DNA from: Plectrocnemia conspersa
Taxonomy: Eukaryota; Arthropoda; Insecta; Trichoptera; Polycentropodidae
Length of the DNA stretch: 64,000 nt
NCBI GenBank assembly: GCA_009617715.1
Contig: VTFK01000034.1
Span: forward strand, 310,001-374,000
Direction: 5' to 3'
A program made the translations under genes and the position numbers. Below are positions 35,750 through 47,679 of the stretch, piece by piece. The notes under the pieces are model-generated. The model was not told where the DNA came from, ran no database searches, and saw only the letters and a program-made list of their open reading frames with translations. Within the stretch, counting starts at the first letter, position 1; the number at the start of each line of letters is the position of its first letter.

Positions 35750-36860
35750 TTAATTTACATTACCAGTCAAAACCGATAATGTTATTTTCTAGTCATAAAA
35801 TGAAACAGCTTCATAAAAATTTGTCAGTAGTTTCAATAAATATCAGTGTAGTAAATGATAATTTTATTAAGTTTTCAGTATTTATTTTAGGGTTTGTTTT
35901 TAATAATAAATGTTATGTTTTAAATTTAATTGTAAAACCGAAGTTTTAATAAATGTCAATATGTGATGGGTAATGTTGTTAATATGTCAGTAATTATATT
36001 AAGTGGTCAGTATTTATTTAATGGTTTGTTTTTTATATTAAATCCTATGTTTTAATTTAAATTTTAGCTATATTTTGACCCATAATGTAGGTTAATGGAC
36101 GTTAAATAAAATTGGTCAGTAGTTTAAAAAAAATTCAGTATGTAAATGGTCAGTATTTATATGAGGGTTTGTTTTTTTATAATAAATGTTCTGTTTTAAA
36201 TTTAATTTTAAGCTATATTTTGACCGTTAATGTACGTTGAGAAACAGGAAATGAAATAGTTCTGTGAAAATTAGTCAGTATTTTTAATAAATTTTAGTAT
36301 GTAAATTATATTGTTGTTTAGGTGTTAGTAATTATATGAAGTGCTCAGTATTTATTTTTAGAGTCTGTTTTTTATAATAAATGATATGTTTTAAATTGAT
36401 TGGTAGTTAAATTTTATTCGATAATGTACGTTGCTTGACATGAAATGAAAGAGTTATGAGAAAATTAAATGTTTTTTTGTAATAAATATGTTTTAAATTG
36501 ATTTTTCAATAGCATTTTGAATCATAATGTACGTTGCTAGATATGACATGACATGAAATTGCTTTGTAAAAATCGATCAGTAGTTATAGCGAATGTCAGT
36601 ATGTAAACAGTAATTTTGTTAAGATGTCAATATTTATATTAAATGGTTAGTATTCATTTAAGGGTAAATTTTTTGTTATAAATGTTACGTTTTAAATTGA
36701 CTGATAAATAAATTTTATCCGATAATGTATGTTGCTAAACTTAAAATAAATATCTTAGTAAAAATCGGACAGTAGTGTCAATAAATATTAGTATTTAAAT
36801 GGTAATTTTGTTAAGAGGTCAGTATTTATGTATTAAAACAAATAAAACAAGTATATTTTA
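35750..36860 (+). repeat. TCAGTA-rich tandem array, family T3 (block 2, best example)
   Basis: Six diverged units. The unit order is GATAATGTACGTTGCTAGAC, ATGAAATGAAATAGTT, TAAAAATTGGTCAGTAGTTT, AATAAATGTCAGTATGTAAA, GTCAGTATTTATATTAAATG, GTCAGTATTTATTTAAGGGT, TTGTTTTTTATAATAAATG, TTATGTTTTAAATTTAATTG. The GGTTTGTTTTT landmark occurs near 35891, 36023, 36166, 36363, 36471 (truncated) and 36662, giving intervals of about 110-200 bases. There is no coding frame. Confidence 0.7.
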
Positions 36861-37469
36861 AATGACGGGATAATAGTTAAAATAAAAGTTTCATTTACTG
36901 CTTGTCAAAAATCTCTTTAAAACTGATAATTTGTTGCCTAATTAAATTGTGGCAAAATAAATTAGTATCATGCAATACAATTATCATTACATTTGTCACA
37001 TCTTTACGGGTAGAAGAAAAATAAACATATTCGTATACCTCAAATCACTCTTTGCGCGGCATGCGTTTCATATGCCACGTACAGCAATATCGTTATTCGT
37101 ACATTTTATAATATATTTTTTAATGTGCTGCATCTACTTATTTAGCAAACTGCACGTTGTTCCTTCTAATTCTCTTTTTATTGTTATTTCAACCATTTGT
37201 TAAATTATAGCAATATATAGCTGATATTTATTTTTATCTCAAAAATAAAAATGAAAATAGTTTACATCAACTTTTATTTTATTTATACTTAAATTTGAAT
37301 GGGGTGGGTTACTTTGTACCCCGTTAAAATCATGATGTAATGCTTTTCACACAAAGCTTAAAAAGATGCATATGTTTTTTATTATTTTTATTTTTAGTTT
37401 ATTTTTTTATTGAGTCACCTTAAATTTTTATCTTTGTAATTAGAGTCAAAGAGCATTACTATCTTATAA

Positions 37470-37640
37470 TATAATTTTGAAGCACGATAGACGATAGAAT
37501 AATTCGGTGATTATTATCTGAAAGTGCTGTGTTGAAATCCCATATGAAGCATTTTGCTAGATCAGAATTAGTGATTATTTTATAATTATACAATAATTTC
37601 TATCAATCATCTAAGCGTAGATTTTCTTAAATGTCGGATC
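37470..37640 (+). mobile_element. tRNA-derived SINE family, copy (head and body)
   Basis: GATAGAATAATTCGGTGATT, then TGCTGTGTTGAAATCCCATA, TGAAGCATTTTGCTAG, AGAATTAGTGATTATTTT, ATTTCTATCAATCATC and GTAGATTTTCTTAAAT. It aligns with the reverse complement of 43270-43440, whose B box is intact (GGGTTCGAATCCC). Here the B box has mutated to GTGTTGAAATCCC. Confidence 0.6.
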
Positions 37641-37839
37641 CCATAAATCCAAGACACCGCCTTCGATTTCAGCAGCATTAAAAAATCTGAATGGATTAAG
37701 TAGCGTAATTAATTTTACACTAACTTAATCATATCTTAACTCTCTATATGTATTATATTCTTAAAAACAATATCAAAAATAAACCCACATATAAATGCAT
37801 ATATAATACATACTCACACTTTTTTCATACAAACCCAAC

Positions 37840-38260
37840 ATCATTTCTTATTTACCACCCGCGCCGGAAAAAGCGAAAGTTTCATTAGGACGGAAAGTCC
37901 TCCGAATTCGCCACTATCCTTTAGATTTGATCCTCATATAAAAAGGTTTCGTTCCTCTACCGCTCCACAACCATCCAAATATATACACACGCACACATAT
38001 CGCGTTCTTATTGTATTGGTGTCGAGAGACTTTTGTAGGGGTAACGCCCTCGTACAGTCAGCAAAGCGGGGGGTCCCTGACTCACGGCGGGCATACTAAT
38101 TCGAATAAATTATTACACACACACGCACACACTCTGGAGGCAATATGGCCGATGGCTGCCCCACCGCGATCAATTTATACCCATTAATGGCATTGATACA
38201 TAATGAGATTCGCTGAATCAAGATTCACCGTGAAGCCTCGCTTTGGCATTTGAATTTTAA
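37840..38260. other. GC-richer island 12
   Basis: AGGAC/GTCCT (near 37888-37902) forms a short dyad. Two (CA)n-like runs occur (about 37985-37998 and 38116-38131). The stretch CAATTTATACCCATTAATGG, then TGATACATAATGAGATTCG (about 38170-38215) has several homeodomain-like ATTA words. It has the look of a developmental regulatory element, which is inference. No exon was seen. Confidence 0.4.
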
Positions 38261-38399
38261 ATTTTTCTCTTTTTTCCAATCAATCCGATAGCATCGGATC
38301 ATTTGTATTGATATGTAGTATATACATACATACGTACATATCTATACATAGAATTATAAGCGGAACGTGTTTTCGCTAACATGTGTGGTTGGTTTTGTA

Positions 38400-38475
38400 G
38401 AGGAACGTAAGTATCAATCGTCAGTGACAGGTGATGCGGCGATGAATCAATCGCCAGTGACAGGCGATTAGTAAT
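38400..38475 (+). repeat. 21-bp direct repeat with self-complementary second copy
   Basis: CAATCGTCAGTGACAGGTGA(T) at 38415-38435 is repeated at 38448-38468 with two changes. Both changes, T to C, turn the copy into a perfect 7-bp hairpin: AATCGCC (38449-38455) with GGCGATT (38463-38469). Confidence 0.65.
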
Positions 38476-39109
38476 CGGATAGAATGCTAATTATTTGGAT
38501 TTTATTAATATGTTGTGAATCTGTGAAATATTCGTGTGTAGTGAATTTAAAACCACAAACGTGTGACTAGTTATTAAAAAATAGTGAACCAACAGACTTC
38601 GTTTCACAAAAAAGTACATGTATGTTATTACTTTACCAATGTTGCAAACGTTTCATATATTATATGTTCATTTATATGATTTATTTGCTATAAATGTAGA
38701 GTAAATAAGGTTGTACAGTTTTGACGAATATATATAATACATACATAGGTTAAAGAGATGTCCAAAATTTAATTTAAAAAATCATTTAGGAATTACATTT
38801 TATCTTTCATTATACTTTTATGTCAAATAAATTATTTCAACATCTTACTCAAAAGCGAATTTTAAAAATATATGCTTACAATAATCTATATGATATAATG
38901 TAAACATTATTAATCCATATGTCACGGTGCTTCAAAATGAACAACGTCATCCGGTGGGGTCGCTCAACTACCCCAAACATTTCAATGCAAGATATTGATG
39001 AATTATTAAGTATAAAAGTAGTCATTTATGATAAGCTTCATCATCTATATCTTAACTAATCAATATGACGCGAAAAGTGACGACTTAAACGCTGAAAAAA
39101 TAGGAATTT

Positions 39110-39560
39110 TATTCATTTAATTTTAATTTGAGTCAGTAATTTGAAGCAACAAATTATTAATATAAGTAGCTATGTAATAAACTGTCGATAACTTTATTAT
39201 TAAATTATTTTATGATATACTAATAACACATTAAACAATTTAGAATAGCTGTGTTTAGTTTTTAATAACTCCCAAATGATCAGTAATATTATTAATATAT
39301 GATCAGTTATTAATTATAAATTAAAAGCGGTCATTAAATTTTAATTGCTGCTAAACACATTTTTTAATTATATACATAATTACAAATAAATTGAACTGAT
39401 TATTATCTATTAAATTAAAACCATTCGGTCAAAATAAAACAAAAGATAAAAACATACTATAGTTACTGATATTTAATTTAAACTACTGATCGTCTAAGTA
39501 GAATAATAATTTTAACATGCGTTTTTAATTTTATTTTACTGACCATTTAAATTTGTGGGC
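39110..39560. repeat. TCAGTA/TCGATAACT-rich degenerate array, family T3 (block 3)
   Basis: GTCAGTAATTTGAAGC, CTGTCGATAACTTTATTATT, GATCAGTAATATTATTAATA, GATCAGTTATTAATT, GCGGTCATTAAATTT and TACTGATCGTCTAAG recur through AT-only sequence. Related in wording to the block at 31990-32350. Confidence 0.45.
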
Positions 39561-40679
39561 CTAAAATATTAATTGTTTCCGACAAAACTCATAGCTATAG
39601 TAGGGTGTTACATAATTCAAGCCGCGTAAAGATAAAATATCTGATTTTAAAAATGAAAAATATATTTTAAATTCATTTTCTGTATTATAATGTAAGAGTT
39701 TATTGTGTTTTATTTTCCTATTGGCTTTATTTTCATGTTAAAAAATATAAAAACTAATATTTTCCATAGTTAACCTATAAAATAGTATAGCTTTTATTTT
39801 CAGTTATTAACCATCAAAAATGTTTTGATTGATTTATGATTAAATAATATATATTAAAATGTAATATCATCCATCACTCGTTCGGTTAAGTATACTCATT
39901 AGATTTCTGCACCAGATGCTTTATAAATATATGCATATATGTAAGATTATATTTGTGAAAATAAATTCATAATGCGGTCTGGCGCAGCGGATGCATTTTG
40001 ATATGCATAAAACGCGAGCAACTGCGGGACTATGCAAATTATTCATACAGCACATACATAGTTCGACTGGAATTAATAAGTCTAACATATAGATATATAT
40101 GCAGATACAAAATATAACATAAAAATGTGAATAACAAAAAAATACCGTTTTTTGTGCGTATGCATACTTTGGATACAATGTATTCGCGGTATACTACTAC
40201 GGTTGTTCACGTTGAAAGAAAAATGAAATAGATACAGAGGAGGAATGCTGTTCAATATCCATACAAATTGCCTGGACGCGTATGAAGACATAAAACAGAA
40301 CGTGCTCTTGAAAATCGAAAAGTTTATTATATACATAGCGGGTGTGTTGTGTGGGAGGAAAATTTTCGGCTGAATATCAAAATCTGAATGTGTGCATATT
40401 ACGTTATATGAGAATATTTTTTTTATACATAAATTTGGTCTATTTAGCATATTCAAAGCATATGTGGATCGATCGACGCTTGAACTTTTTATTTTTACCT
40501 CTCGTTTTACTACTATATTTCATCTGAACAGTTGATTCATTTTCAACGTAAATAAAAATTGTTGCATTTTTATTAACATTTATGTTTATATACTTATTAT
40601 TTATATTTATTGTTCCATATCAAAGTTAATATTGATTGATTCGTATACTATTTTGAATGCATTTTAAAAACTAGTTAAT
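39561..40679. other. AT-rich spacer, nothing recognised
   Basis: Several overlapping frames on both strands (39921-40527) in ATA/CAT-rich simple-looking sequence, none with a motif. No shared repeat was found. Confidence 0.4.
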
Positions 40680-41310
40680 CATGTTTTATTTTCGCTAGAG
40701 CTTTTCTCAAGACGAAAACCGCACAAAGTTTTATACACCCCTTTCGAGTTTATTATCCTCGCCCACTTGTATATCTTATAACTTCGTGAAAACTCTTGTT
40801 TCTATATAAAAATATCACCGCCATAGCAAAGTCTCGTGGTCGAATCTGATTAGCTCTCATCTGATGATATCGTGTCGAGACAAATTGTCAATTTCTGACT
40901 GAGCAGTAAGGAAAGACGTGCGTCTCTCCGAGGTATATAATAAAAAAGGTAGCTCACATATTTTTTTCGGTAGTAGTTACACACTCCCCTTTGAAACCAT
41001 GCTCGTTTCCAATTTGCATGTACGTAGAGTACAAAGTACACAGGCGCTCTGTGGGTATTTTCACGCTCAACGACCTCGGCAACCTCACATTTTTCCGAAG
41101 CGAAGGAATGTGTGTAATACCTCTCTGGTGAAATGTGCAAAGCACACACATGCCTATGTATGAAGGTACGTAGTGGGTATGAAGAGTAGGTATCCAGTCT
41201 TTCTTGTTTTTCCGGTTGCTTTATTTGAAAGTTTTTCCTTCCCACTCGTTCCAACTTTGGCCGAAATGAGTGCCAAGTTTGGCGCTTTTGCAACTTTTTT
41301 CATTTAATAA
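40680..41310 (-). other. GC-richer island 13 spanned by unrecognised 147-codon frame
   Basis: The longest open frame of the window lies here (minus, 40850-41293). The product would be basic, without signal peptide, membrane segment or known motif. Two other frames on both strands are open across the same bases, so this probably reflects low stop density in a GC-richer island. I leave it as a non-gene unless transcript or homology evidence appears. Confidence 0.3.
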
Positions 41311-41799
41311 ATGATTACGTTACACTGTGGATATTGTTACAAGGCGCACCAGTTGCAATGAAAGGTTCTGTAATCTGTAATAAAAAATCAATAGTTAATT
41401 GCCTTTGTATTCCTAAATTCATACACAAAAGATTAACATAAAAACAATATATAAATTTCTATGGTACACCAAAGAGATCGATATGACATTGTTGGAAGTC
41501 GATAGTTCCAATGCTTCACAGTTTTATATAAATATTTTAAATATCCGATGAAAGTAAATGTCAGTAAGTAGTTTGTAATGCATCTGATTAGATATCATTT
41601 AGGGCTTCTACAAAAACAGGTTTTCAAATTCCAGTATTACAAAAACCAGATATTATTATTTATGTAAATATTTAATTAGACTAAAAACATTAGGTAATTA
41701 ATGTCGATTTTTAAGTTTAAACAGTCAGTCGTTCTTTGGGCTTTGATACCTGAGTACGTCTTTTTTTATATCTGTGTTGGTGGACTCTACATACTTATA

Positions 41800-42700
41800 T
41801 TTTTTTAAATTGGCCCCAAAAATTTTCTATGGATTTTACCAAGTGAACTATTTATACGAAATAGAATGTAATGTGAATTTCCTGAACAAATTTTGGTAAC
41901 TACTGCCACTAAAAATATTCGTGAAGTGGTAGGTGATTCATTAAAGATCCGTAAATATCACAGATGGTTTAAAAAAATTCGAGCGGAAAATATATCAAGA
42001 ATAGACAAAGAAAAACGATGATGTCTTGGCTACAGAAATGAAATGAAATCTTACTCAAACTATCCACCAGCTCGCCGAGAAACTAAACCAGCCCGATTCA
42101 ACCGTGCGTAGACGCATTAAGAATATTGTAGGGCTTGGAGACAAGGTGTATGAGTAGCAAAAAAATTGAGCAAAGAAAACAAATCTAAGAGCTTCTGGAT
42201 CTTAAACCTGAGTCACCTTTTTTGATCATTTAATAACAGGACATGAGAAATGGGTGTTGTATAACAACTTTTGTTTAACTTGATATTGAAGTGGCAAGTT
42301 GCAAAATCTACTTCGAAGCCCGAGCTCACTGTATACAAAGTTATTTTGTGGGTATGATGGGATTGCAAAGGGATTGTGCAAACCGAAACTCTAAAACCTG
42401 GCCAAACAATAACAGCAATAACAGCAAACAATTTAATAAAAGTCGAATAGTTCTACTACACGACAATGAACGTCCTCATGTGGCGAAATTTACCCTCAAT
42501 AAAAGTAATCTGATCCACCTTATTCTCCAGACCTTGCTCCTTTGATCGATGTTACTTCCTAAAGGGAAAATATATAAAGTGCAGACGAATATTTTGAATC
42601 AAAGCCTTCAACATTTTATGCTAATGGGATTAAAAAAATTGACCGAGAGATGGAAAAAAGATACTGCTCAAAAAATCGTTAAAATTAATTAAAATTTAAA
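41800..42700 (+). pseudogene. mariner-family transposase relic
   Basis: Tc1/mariner (mariner branch) transposase, cut-and-paste DNA transposition, broken by several frameshifts and stops. Pieces in order on the plus strand: KYHRWFKKIRAENISRIDKE (about 41955-42015), TQTIHQLAEKLNQPDSTVRR (about 42055-42115, helix-turn-helix region), TGHEKWVLYNN (about 42236-42270), VLLHDNERPHVAK (about 42449-42487), PPYSPDLAP (about 42515-42541) and LTERWKKDTA (about 42640-42669). The family triad is D,D34D. The first aspartate, usually in TGDEKW, is histidine here; the DN of the second motif is kept. I could not identify terminal inverted repeats. Dead element. Confidence 0.9.
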
Positions 42701-43190
42701 AATTCATTGTTACTCGGCCTAAAAATATGGCATTGCGCCACGGTGTGCACCAGTAACCGTCAAAATGCGGTATTTAATACCAAATGTACCCTAAATGCAT
42801 CAAATTTATGTCATAAAAAATAGTTATAATTAAATAACACTAAATTTTAGTAATCTCTCAAAGTGAATTAAAAAAAAACTTGGCAGTTGATTAAAACAAT
42901 TGCAAATATAAGCACTATTTTTTAATTTGTATATTTTAAGCTATTACTTTTTAATTTTTTATAGCAAATCAAATTTTAACTATAAAGTTAACTATACATA
43001 TATATTTATCTGTTTTCGATTGATAAATTATACTTAATGAATATTTGATTGCTGGTAGTTTTGTTATAAAATCTAGTAAACATATTACAGTGCAAAAATT
43101 GAGTATTTTATATTGTAAATCTTTCTTTGCAACATCTGTAACAATGGGGTAGTGAGTCACCAGACTGAAAATCTGTGAATTATTACTGCT
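42701..43190. other. AT-rich spacer, nothing recognised
   Basis: The part before about 42780 may be mariner 3' flank. The rest is AT-rich with a minus frame of no note. Confidence 0.35.
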
Positions 43191-43194
43191 TAAG

Positions 43195-43445
43195 ATCAAT
43201 AGACGTCATTATGCACGAACTATCTCGATTTTATTTTTATAATCCATTACGATATTTCACGGTGAGATTAGAAAAATAGAGGAAAACGTAAACTGTAGAT
43301 ATCAATAGAAATTTAAATTAACAAAAATCACTAATTCCTATCTCTCAGACATGATAAAAATAAAAAAAACATTAAGTTTCATATGGGATTCGAACCCAGG
43401 TCTATCAAGAATTAATCAGCAAGTTATACCATAAAACTAATTTCA
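43195..43445 (-). mobile_element. tRNA-derived SINE, best copy
   Basis: Minus strand from about 43445: TAGTTTTATGGTATAACTTG (A-box-like), then GGGTTCGAATCCC (B box, 43383-43395) with CATATGAAAC after it. The body follows with GGAATTAGTGATTTTTGTTA, TTTCTATTGATATCTACAGT, AATCTCACCGTGAAATATCG, AAATCGAGATAGTTCGTGCA and TAATGACGTCTATTGATC. A box, B box and a tRNA-unrelated body are the hallmark of a tRNA-derived SINE transcribed by RNA polymerase III. Relatives lie at 33385-33590 and 37470-37640. No intact tRNA cloverleaf can be drawn. Confidence 0.72.
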
Positions 43446-44035
43446 TTAAAATATGTCTAATTTTATATATTTATTTAATATGTTTAATGTAACTTCACTA
43501 AGATAATTTATTTTTAAATGTGGTATTTTTTACTTCCACTTTTTTCGCTTGGGTGATAAAATAGGAACAGATAAAAATATCGCAAATTCTTCCTTACGCG
43601 TCACTAATTAGATAACGAGGCATTTAGTTACTTTGATAGTGTAATTACTACTAATTACTCAAATAACGTTAATAAATTACAACTTACTTGATAAATATAT
43701 CAGATTGTGATTCAATTTCTAGACTTTGTTTACATTTTATATAATATCTTGATAGTTGATGTAGATAATTTTTAAATATGGATATTAAATAAATTCATAC
43801 GGATATAGCAATTGTATATACGAAGCTCCCGTATCAAAGAATTAATTCGTCGGCGTACCTTTTGCGTATTTTCTTAAATCATAATTAATGTTAATTATTT
43901 TATTTCACGGGCATTTTGTTCTTACGGACTTGTCGTGGTTGGTAGATCGCGTTTCCGCTCATTCTTGTCAATTTACTGCGGCATCCGTTTGCATTTTAAC
44001 ATCAGCGATAATTAAAAGCATGATGGTTATATAGT
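43446..44035. other. AT-rich spacer, nothing recognised
   Basis: No supported feature. A mild GC-richer patch occurs near 43850-44010. Confidence 0.35.
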
Positions 44036-44039
44036 TCAT

Positions 44040-44570
44040 ATATATATTTGTCCCCCAAAACCTGTAAAAAAAATGCTTATCAGAAATGTAATACAAAAAC
44101 GGATATGGAACACCCACAAGCTAAACCACCTTTACGCATTTCCTACCCAGAAAATATAGTATACGCCATCTTTCCGTGTTTCGAAGAAGCGGAAAATCAT
44201 AAATATAAACTTGTTTGCGGAAGGGATAGTCGATATGAGCTCTTGGTATCTGGGCGTAAGCCTCAATGGAACGTGCTCTCGGAAAAAGGAGGCTTTTCCT
44301 TTCTGTGTGTAGGGGGTGGTCGGTGTGCAACTCGAGATTCTTCATCTTCTCTCTAGGTATGTAGGATGGATGGAATAAGGGCCGACCCTCTGAAATGATA
44401 TTTTGTCGGTTGAACGATGAAAGTTTCATGCTGAAAACAGAAAAAGCAAGACGTGCGACGACACGAGGGTAGCAAAACAACACCCTGGGCGCGTGTTACA
44501 TCACCGGCTTGTGGGGGGCGAATGGAAGCCCGGGGGGTCATATCTGATGCACGAGACGTTTCTTAGAATA
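44040..44570. other. GC-richer island 14
   Basis: Open frames of 102 codons (plus, 44048-44356) and 120 codons (minus, 44121-44483) overlap on opposite strands, so at most one could be real and neither has a motif I know. CTCTCTAGGTATGTAGG at about 44351 contains a donor-like AGGTATGT, without an acceptor upstream. Candidate regulatory island. Confidence 0.35.
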
Positions 44571-45950
44571 TACTAACAAAAATTGTATTATTTACGTTCG
44601 TCCTTGCCACCGCACAGCCATGCTTCAATCTCCTCAATAGTATTTTTGGAGGGTGTTTTTGTACATGTATGCGTGAGTTTCATTAGATTTTTACGGATAC
44701 GTTATAATTGAGGTGTGCCTTAAATAAATATAAAGTTCATTAATATATTTAATAAATATGTTTACCTTATATTCTCTTAGCATTGTTCTTGCTTGAATAT
44801 ATATGTAATATTTTCTCTCCTTTTTAAGATCAATCAGCGTAGTTATTGTTTTTTTTTCTCCACTGAACGAAAATCGATCACGTCATCTGTCGGTCGTTTC
44901 GTCGTGAATGGTTTTGATTTGAGGAGTGTATGAGGCAATTTGTAGTGCTGAGTACGCCTGATTGTAGACAATTCTGATTCTAAGTGTGCGGTGTCTCAGT
45001 TCATTGGATAATTGCCACCGGTTCGATGACCTGCTCAATTAAAATAGAAAAATTATAAAATAGCATTATATTAAATATACAATGTAATATAAATTTTCTC
45101 CTTATTTGTTTTCACTGTTTTCCGCTTTCTCCTCAGTGAGTAATTGACCTAGTTTACCACGCTGTTAACCATTACTGAAAATCGAATCTGAAAATGTAAA
45201 CATGGATATATATTATTTTATCATACATGAAAAATATAAAAATAACGACTATTTAATTTTTTATCAAATAGTATTTATTAATACTTCAATATTAATTTTT
45301 CTCTTCAAATTAGGGATTCCAATAATACCGGTATTAAAATTATAATTATTATTTTAATTAATTGGTAATAAAAAAAACGTAGAATGATCGTAGACTATTA
45401 AAGATTAACCAAACCCAAATATTCGAATACCCAGGCAATTATTGTTTCGATATATCAAAATTCTAATAATATCATTAACCCTTTCAATGCTTACTACAGC
45501 ATGGGTGAATATGTTTTATAGAAATTTATGATTTGTATGTATTTTTGTTTGATTATGAAATGTTTTTTTACTACATTGCAACTGTACCTAATTATCATAT
45601 TGTGCTTAGATTCTTAAAAAGTTATTGTCCGCTGATTTAAAGTCGAACTAAATACTTTATTATGTTTATGCTGTTATATATTAAAAATGTTGATACATGC
45701 TTGCGAGTTTTGCGAAAAAATCAAAGAGTCGGAAAATTTTAATCGAAGATATTGAATAAAAATGTAGTAAAAATTTTTTTTGGAAATATAATTAACAATA
45801 GTACTTATTTTTTCCTGAGAGATGAGTTGTTTTAATTTGTATTTTCAACTGGACCCAATAAAAGTTCTAAATATATAATTTTCGTTAATTTAGGTTTGGG
45901 TTAGAACAGTAAATGGACGTTTCGCAACTGTCAAATTGAATTTCATAGAC
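44571..45950. other. Spacer with possible element ends
   Basis: No gene is seen. CCGCTTTCTCCTCAG at about 45122-45136 is a good-looking plus-strand splice acceptor without a matching donor downstream. TTAACCCTTTCAATGC at about 45476 resembles other TTAACCCTTT words in the window (35456; reverse complement near 4150). Confidence 0.35.
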
Positions 45951-45954
45951 ATTT

Positions 45955-46445
45955 TAGGACAGTATATAATTTCACTAGTGCCTATCAGTTAAATTCTATT
46001 AATTTTCACTAGTAGAAATTTATATTTACTGATGAAAGTGTATTTGGATTTCACTAGTGAAAATATAAATTCACTGAAAAATATATTCACTGTAACATTT
46101 ATACATTGCATGTAAATAAATAATAATAAATACATACGTAAATGTATTTATTACATATGGAAAAATTGAAATCATGTAATTTAACTAGCACCTGTCAGAT
46201 AAATTATATTTTCACTGATAAAAATATATATATCTACCGGTAAATATATTCCTATATGATTTCACTGAAATGACATATGTATTTTAAAAAATATTTTCCC
46301 GATAACCCGAGAACTTCTGGTTTAGAATTAATGACGTCATTTCGGATTTCTATTTCATTAAAATTCATAGTATTTAATTAATTGACATGCAGTTTTTGGG
46401 CAGATTCAAAGGGGACAAATATTGTCTATTTCTGTCATAACAGCT
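45955..46445 (+). repeat. Interspersed repeat family R, long copy with duplicated core
   Basis: The core (TTTCACTAGTGCCTATCAGT through TTCACTAGTGAAAATATAAA) occurs at 45965-46080. A second core (TAACTAGCACCTGTCAGATA through GATTTCACTGAAATGACATA) occurs at 46180-46275. The part from about 46090 onward aligns with 16880-17285 to the TTAATTAATTGACATGCAGT phrase near 46376. The family therefore carries its core in tandem here. Confidence 0.72.
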
Positions 46446-47670
46446 GGAGATTTTGCAACGTTGTTTTTAATCACTTGAAATACAAATAGACCAGTGGATG
46501 CAAAAAGAGAAGCGGCAGCTTCTGCAATCTTCGCTGCTCAAAAATTAGGTTAGCCATCTCTTGATATAGGTTTAAGTTGAAGGGTAACAGAAGTTTCTGA
46601 GAGAAAGTCATTCTTGGATTCCCGCGAACCTCTGTTTTTGAAATTTTGTTATCTGAGATTTTTAAAACAAATTGCTGTTGACTGGTAGAACAGATTAGAA
46701 ACTGCAGTTTTGAGGGAAAACCTACGCAAATAAATGCGTTATCTTTTCTCAAAGTGACGATTATTTTATATAGCGAATACTTTGTGACTAAATCTGATAA
46801 AAGGCTTCCCACGGTGGTGTTCCATTTTAAGTTAGAATTTGATTTTTTCTTACACTGTTAAAACGCTTTATCACAATCAGAACTGGCCTTTTTTATTATT
46901 TAATATCATGAGTTAATTTCATCAGCTGTGGATAGAGGAGTGGTTCAATTGATGAACCCGACAATATTTCATGATGAAGGATATATACATATATTATAGA
47001 TAATAACTAAAATGCTGTTATAAGTATTTAAATATTCACAAACTTATTCGGAGATCAGCTGCAAATAATAATAAATATAACATTATATTTATAATAATAG
47101 AATACTCTTCATTCAGAAGCACATTCATCATTTTGTACCTAACGGTGGGTCAGAACACATAATATTGACCTTCACCCTTGTCGCAGCTAGTTCGTAGAGA
47201 CAAAAAAATATTTTATGCCCTATCTATAAGGTTCATGGATAAATCTCTAAGCTGGAGTTGGCGAGAGCTAGTATACATCGAATACTTCAGAACCATATTG
47301 TAACCTTCGCAACAACAGGATTCATCTACGTTACTTATGGGTTTCATTGAGACCTGCCAATCTATATGTTTTTGGTAGTATTTTCTTTATTTGATTATCA
47401 TAGTTTTGCAACCTATGTTCTTATTTTTTTATAAAATATCATTAGATAGTAAGAGATAATGTTTTTAAATTTAAAAAAATGCGGGGTACCACAGGCGGGC
47501 GCCTGCTCTATCTGTGCATAGCATCGGTTCTGTGTGTATGACATAAAAATCATGCAATAACAATTTTTTTGCACATTAATAATTTATAAAAACACTTTAT
47601 ATTATTTAATACATTTACAAATAGTATTACATTATATTTTTAATTATTTTTCTGTATTATAAGAACTTAA
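46446..47670. other. Spacer with unrecognised minus frame
   Basis: A 113-codon minus frame (46471-46812) lies directly next to the family R copy and is less AT-biased than its surroundings. It contains no motif that I recognise and could be coding debris of a mobile element. The rest is AT-rich. Confidence 0.3.
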
Positions 47671-47679
47671 TATCATAAA

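Noticed and set aside
38116..38131. CRISPR-like or other regular spacer array
   Set aside because: The only short regular repeats are CA-type microsatellites and degenerate AT arrays; there are no direct repeats with unique spacers anywhere in the window.
40850..41293. 147-codon minus-strand open frame, the longest in the window
   Set aside because: No motif or family resemblance, two other frames open across the same island, and no splice or promoter context. Consistent with low stop density in a GC-richer patch.
44048..44483. Overlapping 102- and 120-codon frames on opposite strands
   Set aside because: Mutually exclusive, unrecognised, and typical of chance openness in an island.
45122..45137. 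Strong-looking splice acceptor
   Set aside because: No donor or sensible open frame follows within exon range.
46471..46812. 113-codon minus frame beside repeat family R
   Set aside because: No motif known to me. It may be mobile-element debris, but nothing in the sequence proves it.
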